This document shows positions 31,555-41,115 of a stretch of 46,246 nt of DNA, in pieces (within the stretch, counting starts at the first letter, position 1; each line of letters starts with the position of its first letter). Where the stretch lies: contig CANQKA010000007.1 in the NCBI GenBank assembly GCA_947624395.1, positions 1-46,246 on the forward strand. Direction: 5' to 3'. The notes under the pieces were generated by a model that was given only the letters and a program-made list of their open reading frames with translations, was not told the origin of the DNA and ran no database searches. The translations under genes were made by a program, and so were the position numbers. This DNA comes from an uncultured Oscillospiraceae bacterium (GTDB taxonomy: Bacteria > Bacillota > Clostridia > Oscillospirales > Oscillospiraceae).

Positions 31555-32670
31555 CTACTTTTCCAGCATTTCGGCGCACTGGCCGAGATACTTGGTGATA
31601 GACAAATGCTGAGGACACGCCCGCTCGCACTGCTTGCAGCCCACGCAGTCCGAGGCCCTATGGCCCTCGCTGGTCACAGCGGCGTACGCTTCCCTCGCCT
31701 GGGCCATCTGGCCGTTGCCAAGCTGCTTGTTGGCGGCGGCGAAGATGTCCGGGATGGGTATCTGCTTCGGGCAGCCGTCCGTGCAGTAGTGGCACGCCGT
31801 GCAGGGGATGGCCGCGGAGTGGCCCAAAATGCGCTGCGCCTCCCGGATGATACCCTGCTCGTCCTCGTTCAGGGGCTTAAAATCCTTCATGTAAGAAAGA
31901 TTGTCCTCCATCTGGGAGACGCTGCTCATGCCGGACAGGACGGTGATGATCCCGTCCAGGCTGGCCACGAAGCGGATGGCCCAGGACGCCGGGGAAGCGT
32001 TGGGAGCATAGTCCGCGAACAGCTTCCTGACCTCCGCCGGCGGGTCGGCCAGATTGCCGCCCTTCACCGGTTCCATGACCACGATGCTCTTTCCGTGGGA
32101 GCGGGCCATCTCATAGTTGGCGCGGGAGGTCACATCCGGGTTCTCCCAGTCGGCGTAGTTGATCTGCAGCTGGACGAAATCCACCTCCGGGTGGTCGGTC
32201 AAGAGCTTGTCCAGCAGCTTGGGTCCGGCATGGAAGGAGAAGCCCAGGTGCTTTATCAGCCCGTCCGCCTTCTTTTGGGCCACATAGTCCCACAGGTGGA
32301 ACTTGTCATATTTCGTGTAGTTGTTCTCCATCATAGCGTGGAGCAGATAATAGTCGAAGTACCCCGCGCCGGTGCGGGACAGACTGGTTTCAAACTGCTT
32401 TTTCGCCATCTTCTCCGTGGGCGCCACCATGGCGTTCAGCTTGGTCGCCAGGGTATAGCTGTCCCGGGGATGGCGGTCCGCCAGGGCCTTTTTGATGTCC
32501 GATTCCGACGTGCCGTACACATAGGCGGTGTCGAAGTACGTAAAGCCCGCCGCCAGAAACAGGTCCACCATTTGCTTGACCTGCTCGATGTCCGTCTTGA
32601 TGCCCTTTTTGGGCAGGCGCATCAGGCCAAATCCCAGCTTAGGCGTCTCTTTTCCGAAATAGTCAGACAT
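31555..32670 (-). CDS. Aldo/keto reductase with C-terminal ferredoxin-like clusters
   Basis: This oxidoreductase of 371 residues has two parts. Residues 1-270 are an aldo/keto reductase barrel (LGFGLMRLP, YFDTAYVYG with the catalytic Asp and Tyr). The C-terminal 100 residues hold two 4Fe-4S motifs, CTACHYCTDGCP and CVGCKQCERACP. This architecture is common in anaerobic Clostridia and annotated as 4Fe-4S-binding aldo/keto reductase. Substrates are mostly unknown. GGAGGAG precedes the ATG at 32670; the ORF track adds 22 residues without support. It has its own extended -10 promoter and a terminator, so it is a single-gene unit divergent from the giant secreted protein. Confidence 0.93.
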   Translation of the reverse strand: MSDYFGKETPKLGFGLMRLPKKGIKTDIEQVKQMVDLFLAAGFTYFDTAYVYGTSESDIKKALADRHPRDSYTLATKLNAMVAPTEKMAKKQFETSLSRTGAGYFDYYLLHAMMENNYTKYDKFHLWDYVAQKKADGLIKHLGFSFHAGPKLLDKLLTDHPEVDFVQLQINYADWENPDVTSRANYEMARSHGKSIVVMEPVKGGNLADPPAEVRKLFADYAPNASPASWAIRFVASLDGIITVLSGMSSVSQMEDNLSYMKDFKPLNEDEQGIIREAQRILGHSAAIPCTACHYCTDGCPKQIPIPDIFAAANKQLGNGQMAQAREAYAAVTSEGHRASDCVGCKQCERACPQHLSITKYLGQCAEMLEK

Positions 32671-32702
32671 GGGGTGCTCCTCCTTGTAATTTTGACAGGA
32701 CC

Positions 32703-32708
32703 AGTATA
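32703..32708 (-). promoter_or_regulatory. Extended -10 of the aldo/keto reductase gene
   Basis: Minus strand TGTGC-TATACT-GG, an extended -10 with poor -35, about 33 bases before the ATG. It is identical over 13 bases to the Nudix promoter element at 6522-6536. Confidence 0.55.
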
Positions 32709-32789
32709 GCACAATGTGATCGATAACGCCAGACAATGGCCGTCAACATGCAATTCAGGTCGTGATTTTGTCGATTCAGGACAGAAATA

Positions 32790-32819
32790 TTGACTTTTGG
32801 CTGGTCGATTTGCTATGTT
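32790..32819 (+). promoter_or_regulatory. Promoter of the giant secreted protein gene
   Basis: TTGACT (32790-32795) and TATGTT (32814-32819) with an 18-base spacer and TGC before the -10. The start codon is 57 bases further on. The 205-base gap between the divergent genes is otherwise AT-rich and without genes. Confidence 0.55.
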
Positions 32820-32875
32820 GCTTCCAGAATTGGTGGTATTTTACCCTTTTGACTTAGCGCAAGGAGGCAACTGGA

Positions 32876-35800
32876 ATGAAGATGGCAAAGCGGATCATAG
32901 CGGTGCTTCTGGCGGTTATTCTCGCCTTTGGCACGCTGGCGACGACGGCGTTCGCGGCGGAGGAGCCGGAGACCGCGGTCGAACCCGAGGTCACGGTCGA
33001 ACCCGAGCCAACGGCGGAGCCGGAGGCTGAACCGGCCGCTGACAGCGGCGCGACCGTGGCATACTACGACCCCCTCACCAGGTCGCAGCAGCAGGCCAGC
33101 AGCGTCACTCTTGTGACCAACAGCGTCACGGAGTGGACCACCGGCTGGTACGCGGTGGAAGGCGCGGTGAACATGGGCACCATCTCCGTCAACGGTGAGG
33201 TGAACCTGATCCTGACCAACGGCGCGGCTCTGACATGCGGCGGCGTTTCTCTGCTGCACAAAGCGAGCCTGACCATCTGGGGCCAGAACGCCGACTATGC
33301 GCACGATGGCTCTCTGACGGCACATAGCTACCAGGGCTCGGGCATCGGTGCCAACTGGAACTACACCACGTCGATAACCATCAACGGCGGCGTGATCAAC
33401 GCCACCGGCGACACAACCAACGCTGGCATCGGCGGACGTATCTCCACTGACACGATAACCATCAACGGCGGCGTGGTGACGGCCAACGGCGGCAGCAGCG
33501 CCGCGGGTATCGGCGCCGGCTTGGGCCATTCCACGGTGACCATAACCGGCGGCAAGGTGACGGCCAAAGGCGGCTGGGGCGGCGCTGGTATCGGCGGCGG
33601 CAATGGCGGCGAGAGCACCGGCGGTTCCTCCACCACGGTGACCATAACCGGCGGCGCTGTGACGGCCACCGGCGGCTGGGGTGCCGCTGGCATCGGCGCC
33701 GGCGTCCCCGGAGAGGAAGAAGGCCCCACCAGCGCCACGGTGACCATAACTAGCGGCGCCGTGACGGCCAAAGGCGGTTACAACGCCGCGGACATCGGCA
33801 CCGCCTTTAAAAGAGGGTATCCCAATACCTCTGCCACGGTGACCATCACCGGCGGTTCGGTGAAGGGCGGCTTCAACCCCCAGCCCACGAACGGGAACGG
33901 CGCTCGCGTCTATCTGCTGCAGGTCAAAAACCCCAACGGCGCGGCCGTCACCATAAACGGCAGCGCCTGGAACGTCAACAACCACGCGGCCGCGGACAGC
34001 GACACGGATCTTTACGCCTATCTGCCCGAGACGGTCGCCACGGCGGACGTGTTGGTGGGCAGCGGGCCCATCGAGCGGTTCCGGCTGAACAAGTCGGCAG
34101 GCCGGTACGAGAGCGCGGGCACCGTGGAGATCGACCCGGACGCCGGCGCGGCGGAGTACTACGACCCCGGCGCGGGCACGAAAAAGCAGGCGGAGAACGT
34201 CATCCCCGTGAAGGAGGGCATGACGGAATGGGAAAATGGCTGGTACATCGTCAACGGCACGGTGACCCTCGGCCATATCTCCGTGTATAGCAACGTTGAC
34301 CTGATCCTGTCCAGGGACGCAGACCTGACGGTCAACGGCAGCCTGCAGCTGCTGAACGGCGCGCACCTGACCATCTGGGGCAGCGAGGAGGACTATCACA
34401 ACGACGGCGCGCTGACGGTCACCGGCAGCGCGAATACCGCCGGCATCGGCGGCGGCAGCCAGAACGACGGCGTCGCGGTGACCATCAACGGCGGCCGGGT
34501 GACGGCCCAGGGCGGCAGTCACAGTTCGGGCATCGGCGGCGGAGATGAAAGCACCAACGTAACGGTGACCATCAACGGCGGCCGGGTGACGGCCCAGGGC
34601 GGCAGTCACAGTTCGGGCATCGGCGGCGGAGATGAAAGCACCAACGTAACGGTGACCATCAACGGCGGCGTGATCAACGCCACCGGCAGCTACAACGGCG
34701 CGGGCATCGGCGGCGGATCTATGAACACCGGCGTCGTGGTGTATGTCACCGGCGGCGCCATAACGGCCTACGGCGGCAACAATGGCGGCGCGGGCATCGG
34801 CGGCACCGAAGGCGGCGCACGCTTTATAACGGTGACCATCAACGGCGGCACTATCACGGCCACAGGCGGCAACGCCGGCGCGGGCATCGGCTCCGGCGAG
34901 GGCTCCTGCACGGCCACGGTGAACATCAGCGGCGGCACGATCAACGCCACCGGCGGCACCACCTCCCCCGCCAGCGGCGCGGGCCTGGGCGCTGCGGGCG
35001 TCCGCTACTTTGATGTCTATTCCGGGGAGACCTCCGTCGCCACGGTGACCATCGACGGCGGCGTGATCAACGCCACCGGCGGTACCGGCGCGGCGGGCCT
35101 CGGCGCCGGAACTTCTGAATGTTCCTTTGCCACGGTGACCGTCAACGGCGGCACAATCACGGCCAACGGCAGCGACGGCGCCGTGGGCGTCAGCGGCGGA
35201 ACTGCCAACGACCCCCGCGTCGCGGTGACCGTCAACGGCGGTTCGCTGAAGGCCGTGGGCGGCGTCACGCCCCAGCCCAAGAACAAGGACGGGGCCTCGG
35301 TCTATTTGCTGCAGCTCGCCAACCCCAACGGCGAGACCGTCGCCGTGGACGGCACGCCCTGGCCCATCAACAACCACGCGGCCGCGGGCGACGGTGACAC
35401 GGACCTATATATGTATGTACCCGATACGAAAACGGAGGTGGACGTGACCGTCGGGGCCGCCCAGGCCGTACGGTACGCATTGGACAAAGAGACGAATCGG
35501 TTTGAATACGCGGGCTCTATCTACTATGACCCGACCGCCGGAACGACCCGCAGCGCGAAGGCGACGCCGGTGACGGCGGACATGACCGCCTGGACCGGGG
35601 ACAACGGCACGGACGGCTGGTACGTGGCCAACAGCACGCTGGACATGGGCCAGCTCACCGTCAGCGGCCAGGTAAACCTGATCCTGATGAACGGGACGGC
35701 CCTGACGGTCGGCGGCGGCATGCAGATCGATGACGGCGCCAGTCTGACCGTCTGGGGCCGGAACAAAAACTGCGCGGAGGACAGCGCGCTGGCGATCCAG

Positions 35801-38800
35801 GGCGGCGTCACCGGCAGCGGCGCGCTGGCCGTCAACGGCGGCGTCGTAACGATCGGCGCGGCTGTCGCCGTACCCACTGTGACCATCCACGGCGGCATTG
35901 TGACGGCCCGGGGCGGCATCGCCGCGGGCAGCGATGGCACGGTGACCATCACCGGCGGCTCGGTGAAGGGCGGCATCACGCCCCAACCGGTGAACGCCGA
36001 GGGTCAGCCGCTGTACCTGCTGCAGCTGGCCAACCCCAACGGCGAAGGGGTCACCATAGACAACGTGACCTGGAACGTCAACAACCACGCGGCGACAGGC
36101 GAGGGCGACACGGACCTCTATGCGTATATCGCCCTGTCGGAGGTAGTGGCGAAGGTCGGAGGCGGAACGCCCGTCCGGTACATACTGAACAAGGATACGG
36201 GCCTGTACGAGACGGCCTCGGCCGTGAACTACTATGACCCGGCGAGCGGGCAGGTCCAGACACGCGACTCAGCGGAGCCGCTCGTGAATAGCACGACCTG
36301 GTGGGTCGCGAGCAACGGTGCGGACGGCTGGTATATAGCGCTCGGCACCGTGACCACGGGGCAGGTCCAAGTCATCGGCGATGTGAACCTGATCCTGGCC
36401 AACGGCGCGAACCTGACGTGCAGCCGCGGCATCCATGTCCAGGAGGGCTCGCACCTGACCATCTGGGGCCAGAACGCGGACTACGCAAAGGACGGCGCTC
36501 TGACGGTCCGGAACGCGCCCAATGATTACCCGGGCATCGGCGGCACGTCCAGCTGGATGACCATCAACGGCGGCGTGGTCGATGCCGTCGGCGGCGCAGG
36601 CGGCGCGGGCATCGGCACCGGGTCTGGGACCAGCGCCACGGTGGAGATCAACGGCGGCGTGGTGACGGCCCAGGGCGGCGGTAACGAGAATGGCGCCGGC
36701 ATCGGCGGCGGACGGGATTCCACCTCCACGGTGACCATCAACGGCGGCACCGTGACGGCCACCGGCAGCAGCGGCGCCGCGGATATCGGCGCCGGGAATG
36801 GCGGCAGCGCCATAGTGACCATCACCGGCGGCTCGGTGAAGGCCGGGAGTGGGAGCGTTTACCCCCAGCCTGTGGACGCCAACGGGGACCCGGCCTATCT
36901 GGTGACCGTCCCCAACCCCAACGGTCTGGCCGTGACCGTGGGCAGCAAGACCTGGCAGCCCCGGAACCACATAGTTTTGGACAATGACACGAACCTGTAC
37001 GCTTACGCATCCAAGGCGCTTGCGGAAGAAAGCGGCACACTCTGGGTCACGACCAGCGAGTCGGAAACGCTGTATGTCTTCCGAAGCGACGGACTGAAGC
37101 AGGTGACCGACTTTGATGAGCGCAATGCGTCCTGGTCCTGGTCCGACGATGGGTCCGCCACCCTGACCCTGCCCATGCGGGACGGCGGCGATCCTGTGAC
37201 CCTGAAGGGCACGGTGACCGTCACCGCCGAGACGCCGGCCACGTGCACGGAGGGCGGCGAGAGGACCTATACCGCCTCCGCGACGATAAACGGCACGACG
37301 CTCTCCACCAGCCGGACCGTCAAGCTTGACCCCCTGGGTCACGCCTGGACCGGCGCGGCCGCGCTGATGGACGACCACACCCATGCGACCGTGACCTTCA
37401 CCTGCCAGCGGGATAGTTCCCACAAGGAGACGGTGACAGTGTCTGTCGCGTCGGCGGTAACAAAGAAACCCACCTGCACCGAACCGGGCGTCCGGACCTA
37501 TACGGCGGACGCCACGGAGAAGGCCAAGGAGCTCGGCTGCGAGACCGGGATATTCACCGTCACGGAGGCCGTTCCCGCCCTGGGCCACGATTGGGACGCC
37601 GAGGGCGACGAGATCGGCCTGATGCCCGGCGTGGACGGGAACTTCACCACCCTGACCGTGACCTGCAAGAACGACCACAGCCACACCCAGACCGTCTACA
37701 CCAAGGCGGAGAAAATAAGCTCCACGCCCGCCACCTGTACCTCCGAGGGCAGCGAGACGTACCGCATGCGCTACGAGTTCGAGGGCCAGAGCTACGTCCT
37801 GGCCGACACCGAGACCTACACGCTGCCCAAGCTGCCCCATACCTGGGGCGAGTGGACGCAGGTCGGCACGACCCTGGAGCGCGAGTGCACCGTCTGCCAC
37901 GAGAAGGACCATTCGGACCACGCGCATACCTTCATCCTACCCAATGAGGCCACATGGAACATCGTGAACGACAAGGTGGTGAGCGTGTCGGTGCCTGTGA
38001 AGTGCTCGGCGTGCGATCTGAGCGCCACGCTGACCTATTCCGGCGACCAGATCAAGTCCAACACCGTCACAAAAGCCACCTGCACCACGGACGGCTGGAC
38101 GGCTTGGTCCGTGACCGTGGAGCTGGACGGGAAAACCCGGACCTACACGCAGCAGACCGTTGACCCGGCCAAGGGCCACGTTTGGCACGTGGCCGACAGC
38201 GATGTGGTCTGGGCGGAGGACTACAGCGCGGCGACGTTCACTTTCCGGTGCATTTCCTGCGACGAGACAGCCGTGTCCCGCGTTGCCAGCACTGTTCTGG
38301 ACAGCACCCCCGCCACATGCGAGCAGACGGGCTATACCATCTACAGCGCGGCCACGGAATACGGCGACACCACGGTGTCGTCCAGCGTGAGCGCGGAGAT
38401 ACCGGCCCTGGGCCACGATTGGGACGCGGAGGGCGATGAATACCCCCTGCAGGCGGGCATTGACGGCGATTTCGTCACTTTGACCATCACCTGCAAGAAC
38501 GATACTGCCCACACCCGGAAGGTGTACGCCGAGCTGGGCCTGGTGAAGAACGAGCCGGCCACCTGCACGGAAAGCGGCGTCACCGGCTACAAGATGGAGT
38601 ACGAACTGGGCGGGCAGACCTACGCCATCGGCGAGGAAGAGGACTACGAGATACCGGCTCTTGGCCACCGGTATACCACGGCCCACGTGTGCGCGCTGTG
38701 CGGTGCGCAGGAACCGATATCGCCCAGCGTGACCTACACCTGGGACCTCCCGACAGCGGACGACACGAGCCGGGTACAGTGGACCCAGCCGGCCACCGGC

Positions 38801-40030
38801 GCCGCGCCCTATGTGACGGTGACAGCCGTCCGCACGGGCAGCGACGGCAGCCGCTTTGAGCAGCCGGTGACGGTGATAGCCACTGCCACGGCCAGCACGG
38901 TGGCGTGCGACAAGGCGGGCACCACGTCGTACGAGGCCAAAGTGGAGATAGGCGGCCAGAGCGCCACATACACCAAGGACTACGCGGACGTTGCTCCCGC
39001 GGGCCATCAGTGGAGCGAGCCAGTCGTTGCCTGGTCGGATGACCTGACCAGTGCCACCCTCACGGTGACCTGCGCCAGGGACGAGGCACACACGCAGACC
39101 CTGACAGCCCAAGTCACCAAGACAGGCACCGCGGCGACCTGCGAGAGCGGCGGCCAGCTCCTTTACACGGCCACGGCCCAGCTGGACGGCGCCACGTTGA
39201 AGGCGGAAAAGACGCAGAGCGTTGACCCCCTGGGCCACGCCTGGGCCCTCACGGAAGATGACGCTGACCCGCCCAAGCTGGAACGGGTGGACGGCGTGCT
39301 CACGGCCACGCTGACCTGCCGCAACGACCCGACCCACACCATGACCGTGCCCGCCCAGGAGACCTTTGTGACCCACGTCCAGGCGGCCACCGGCGTGGCG
39401 GACGGCGGCGATCTCTACCGCATATCCGTGACCGTGGACGGCAAGACATACGTGCTGGCCGAGGAACTGCGCACCATCCCCGCGACAGCGCCCACGGTGA
39501 CGGTGGCAAACACGGCCGACGGCATCAAGCTGACCTGGACCAAGATCGCCGAAGCTGACACCTACCGCGTCTACTACCGCGAGCACGGCGGCGCTTGGCA
39601 TGCAATCGGCCACACGGCGAACCTGGCCTACACCTGGAAGCACGGCAAGGATGGCACGAAGTACGAGTTCACGGTCCGTGGCTGCGCGGTCAGCGGCAAG
39701 ACAAAGACCTTGCTCCCCGGCAAGTACAACACCAGCGCGACGATCCAGTTCGTGAAAGCCCCCACCGTAACGGTCAAGGCCCAGCAAGGAGGCATAAAGA
39801 TAAGCTGGACGCAGGTCGCCGGGGCTGACACCTACCGTGTCTATTACAAGACCGCCGGCGGCAGTTGGCACGCCATCGGCCACAACGCCAACCTGTCCTA
39901 CACCTGGAAGCACGGCGTAGCCGGCCGGACCTACCAGTTCACCGTCCGCCCCTGTACCGTCACCGGCACGACCAAAACCCTCCTCGGCAGCGGCTACAAC
40001 ACCAGCAAGAGCGTAAAATTCATTGAGTGA
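32876..40030 (+). CDS. Giant modular secreted protein with beta-helix-like and FN3-like repeats
   Basis: This exported protein of 2384 residues has a signal peptide (1-27, ...TTAFA before AEEP) followed by a Pro/Glu/Thr/Val-rich linker to about residue 60. Four related modules begin with YYDP at about 63, 428, 883 and 1119. Each opens GWY-x-V...NLIL-x-NGA-x-LT...LTIWG, continues with short glycine-rich rungs (VTINGG-x-VTA-x-GG...GIGGG) that suggest a right-handed beta-helix, and closes with PQP...YLLQ-x-x-NPNG...NNHAA...DLYAY. Residues about 1446-2200 carry repeats starting TC-T/E-x-x-G, several GH-x-W turns and CxxC pairs. Two FN3-like repeats end the protein. No LPxTG, SLH or membrane anchor is seen, so it is probably released or non-covalently held. 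Its function (adhesin, glycan or mucin binding) is unknown. AAGGAGG precedes the ATG. Confidence 0.85.
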   Translation: MKMAKRIIAVLLAVILAFGTLATTAFAAEEPETAVEPEVTVEPEPTAEPEAEPAADSGATVAYYDPLTRSQQQASSVTLVTNSVTEWTTGWYAVEGAVNMGTISVNGEVNLILTNGAALTCGGVSLLHKASLTIWGQNADYAHDGSLTAHSYQGSGIGANWNYTTSITINGGVINATGDTTNAGIGGRISTDTITINGGVVTANGGSSAAGIGAGLGHSTVTITGGKVTAKGGWGGAGIGGGNGGESTGGSSTTVTITGGAVTATGGWGAAGIGAGVPGEEEGPTSATVTITSGAVTAKGGYNAADIGTAFKRGYPNTSATVTITGGSVKGGFNPQPTNGNGARVYLLQVKNPNGAAVTINGSAWNVNNHAAADSDTDLYAYLPETVATADVLVGSGPIERFRLNKSAGRYESAGTVEIDPDAGAAEYYDPGAGTKKQAENVIPVKEGMTEWENGWYIVNGTVTLGHISVYSNVDLILSRDADLTVNGSLQLLNGAHLTIWGSEEDYHNDGALTVTGSANTAGIGGGSQNDGVAVTINGGRVTAQGGSHSSGIGGGDESTNVTVTINGGRVTAQGGSHSSGIGGGDESTNVTVTINGGVINATGSYNGAGIGGGSMNTGVVVYVTGGAITAYGGNNGGAGIGGTEGGARFITVTINGGTITATGGNAGAGIGSGEGSCTATVNISGGTINATGGTTSPASGAGLGAAGVRYFDVYSGETSVATVTIDGGVINATGGTGAAGLGAGTSECSFATVTVNGGTITANGSDGAVGVSGGTANDPRVAVTVNGGSLKAVGGVTPQPKNKDGASVYLLQLANPNGETVAVDGTPWPINNHAAAGDGDTDLYMYVPDTKTEVDVTVGAAQAVRYALDKETNRFEYAGSIYYDPTAGTTRSAKATPVTADMTAWTGDNGTDGWYVANSTLDMGQLTVSGQVNLILMNGTALTVGGGMQIDDGASLTVWGRNKNCAEDSALAIQGGVTGSGALAVNGGVVTIGAAVAVPTVTIHGGIVTARGGIAAGSDGTVTITGGSVKGGITPQPVNAEGQPLYLLQLANPNGEGVTIDNVTWNVNNHAATGEGDTDLYAYIALSEVVAKVGGGTPVRYILNKDTGLYETASAVNYYDPASGQVQTRDSAEPLVNSTTWWVASNGADGWYIALGTVTTGQVQVIGDVNLILANGANLTCSRGIHVQEGSHLTIWGQNADYAKDGALTVRNAPNDYPGIGGTSSWMTINGGVVDAVGGAGGAGIGTGSGTSATVEINGGVVTAQGGGNENGAGIGGGRDSTSTVTINGGTVTATGSSGAADIGAGNGGSAIVTITGGSVKAGSGSVYPQPVDANGDPAYLVTVPNPNGLAVTVGSKTWQPRNHIVLDNDTNLYAYASKALAEESGTLWVTTSESETLYVFRSDGLKQVTDFDERNASWSWSDDGSATLTLPMRDGGDPVTLKGTVTVTAETPATCTEGGERTYTASATINGTTLSTSRTVKLDPLGHAWTGAAALMDDHTHATVTFTCQRDSSHKETVTVSVASAVTKKPTCTEPGVRTYTADATEKAKELGCETGIFTVTEAVPALGHDWDAEGDEIGLMPGVDGNFTTLTVTCKNDHSHTQTVYTKAEKISSTPATCTSEGSETYRMRYEFEGQSYVLADTETYTLPKLPHTWGEWTQVGTTLERECTVCHEKDHSDHAHTFILPNEATWNIVNDKVVSVSVPVKCSACDLSATLTYSGDQIKSNTVTKATCTTDGWTAWSVTVELDGKTRTYTQQTVDPAKGHVWHVADSDVVWAEDYSAATFTFRCISCDETAVSRVASTVLDSTPATCEQTGYTIYSAATEYGDTTVSSSVSAEIPALGHDWDAEGDEYPLQAGIDGDFVTLTITCKNDTAHTRKVYAELGLVKNEPATCTESGVTGYKMEYELGGQTYAIGEEEDYEIPALGHRYTTAHVCALCGAQEPISPSVTYTWDLPTADDTSRVQWTQPATGAAPYVTVTAVRTGSDGSRFEQPVTVIATATASTVACDKAGTTSYEAKVEIGGQSATYTKDYADVAPAGHQWSEPVVAWSDDLTSATLTVTCARDEAHTQTLTAQVTKTGTAATCESGGQLLYTATAQLDGATLKAEKTQSVDPLGHAWALTEDDADPPKLERVDGVLTATLTCRNDPTHTMTVPAQETFVTHVQAATGVADGGDLYRISVTVDGKTYVLAEELRTIPATAPTVTVANTADGIKLTWTKIAEADTYRVYYREHGGAWHAIGHTANLAYTWKHGKDGTKYEFTVRGCAVSGKTKTLLPGKYNTSATIQFVKAPTVTVKAQQGGIKISWTQVAGADTYRVYYKTAGGSWHAIGHNANLSYTWKHGVAGRTYQFTVRPCTVTGTTKTLLGSGYNTSKSVKFIE
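34476..34669 (+). repeat. Exact 87-bp tandem duplication within the giant gene
   Basis: Bases 34476-34562 and 34563-34649 are identical, and the first 20 bases of a third copy follow to 34669. The unit encodes 29 residues, one or two beta-helix rungs (TVTINGGRVTAQGGSHSSGI, then GGGDESTNV). Perfect identity points to a recent slippage or unequal-crossover event. Confidence 0.95.
39489..40027 (+). repeat. Two C-terminal FN3-like direct repeats
   Basis: Two diverged units of about 90 codons (39489-39758 and 39759-40027) share APTVTV...GIK-x-x-W...ADTYRVYY...W-H-AIGH...YTWKHG...Y-x-FTVR...KTLL...YNTS. The first and last strands and the conserved tryptophans and tyrosines fit a fibronectin type III fold. 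They probably form a C-terminal binding or spacing region. Confidence 0.85.
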
Positions 40031-40047
40031 ACCACAAATACCATAGC

Positions 40048-40085
40048 AGACAGCGGATGGCGCGAAAACACGCCATCCGCTGTCT
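40048..40085. terminator. Terminator between the giant gene and the kinase gene
   Basis: AGACAGCGGATGGCG (40048-40062) pairs perfectly with CGCCATCCGCTGTCT (40071-40085), a 15-bp stem. It is followed on + by TTCGTATTTT. It ends the giant gene and, in the other direction, the minus-strand kinase operon (tail weaker). Confidence 0.85.
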
Positions 40086-40109
40086 TTCGTATTTTCGGTC
40101 TCGCTGCGC

Positions 40110-41111
40110 TCACTCCACTTCCAGCTTATCCGCGTGCAGGTCCAGGTAAAACACACTGCCCTTCCCCGGTTCCGATTTGGCCCAGAGCTGGTGGCCCAGC
40201 TTTTCCGCCGACCGGCGGCACAGATAGAGCCCCAGCCCGGTGGCGGACTTGTCCGTGCGGCCATTATAGCCCGTGAAACCCTTTTCAAAAATCCGCGGCA
40301 GGTCAGATCTGGCGATGCCGATGCCCGTGTCCGCCACGGACAGCACCAGCTCCGGACTGACGGCGATGGTCACACCCCCGGCGGGGGTGTACTTGACCGC
40401 GTTGTCCAAAAGCTGCTCCAGGATGAACGACAGCCACTTCTCGTCCGTCAACACCTGGGCCTGCGTGCCATCATAGCGCAGATAGAGCTTTTTCCGCACG
40501 AACTGGGGCGCATATTTGCGCACCGCCTGACGAATGAGGCCGTCCAGCGCCACGGACCGGATGACCAGGTCCCCGGCGCCCTCGTCCAACCGCAGATAGG
40601 TCAGCGCCATTTGCGCGTATTGCCGGATACGAAACAGCTCTGCCTCCATGGCCCGGTGCTCCGGGGTATCCTCCCCCTGCAGCATCATTTGCAGCACGGC
40701 GATAGGCGTCTTGATCTGGTGCACCCACGCGGCGTACCAGTCCAGGTGCTCCTGCCTTGTCCGGGCCGTATCGGTGGCAAGTGCCCCGTAAGCAGCCTTC
40801 ATCCTCTCGGCCATGGCCCGGAAATCCGCCTCTGCCGGGGTATCCGCCTCGGGCAGCGGATCCGTCAGGACCAGAATATTTTCCAGCGCGGCAAGCCGTT
40901 TTTCATGCTCCCGCCGGAACCGGACATATCCCGCCGCGAGCAGACCCAGCCCCGCCAGGGCGCACAGCCCCGCCGCGTAAAAAACCGCCTCCGTTGGCGC
41001 TCTGTACAGGGCAAACACCAGCGCGAAGATAACCGTGAACAGCGCCAGTACACCCGCGCCCCGCCGGTGGGACCAGATATAGGTCCAAAACAGGTGCCTC
41101 TCCCGACCCAT
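40110..41111 (-). CDS. Intramembrane-sensing histidine kinase, BceS type
   Basis: This is the sensor kinase of a cell-envelope stress two-component system. The 333 residues contain two helices (about 20-37 and 43-63) separated by only about five residues, so there is almost no outside sensor domain, as in BceS. The DHp box has His131 in WVHQIKTPIAVLQMM. The ATPase domain shows LEQLLDNAVKYTPAG (N box), VADTGIGI (G1) and GLGLYLCRR (G2). Such kinases sense via a BceAB-type transporter; the only one visible is at 28655-31445. ATG at 41111 has GGGGTG before it and starts four bases after the regulator gene. The ORF track start lies inside that gene. Confidence 0.92.
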   Translation of the reverse strand: MGRERHLFWTYIWSHRRGAGVLALFTVIFALVFALYRAPTEAVFYAAGLCALAGLGLLAAGYVRFRREHEKRLAALENILVLTDPLPEADTPAEADFRAMAERMKAAYGALATDTARTRQEHLDWYAAWVHQIKTPIAVLQMMLQGEDTPEHRAMEAELFRIRQYAQMALTYLRLDEGAGDLVIRSVALDGLIRQAVRKYAPQFVRKKLYLRYDGTQAQVLTDEKWLSFILEQLLDNAVKYTPAGGVTIAVSPELVLSVADTGIGIARSDLPRIFEKGFTGYNGRTDKSATGLGLYLCRRSAEKLGHQLWAKSEPGKGSVFYLDLHADKLEVE

Positions 41112-41115
41112 ACAC

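Noticed and set aside
33361-36840. CRISPR-like array from the regularly spaced GGCGGC repeats
   Set aside because: The repeats are in-frame protein rungs of varying spacing, without unique spacers or cas genes.
32813-40288. Very long minus-strand ORFs (854, 552 and 783 residues) opposite the giant gene
   Set aside because: They are antisense shadows of a repetitive GC-rich gene. They lack ribosome sites and show low-complexity composition, while the + strand protein has a signal peptide and clear repeats.
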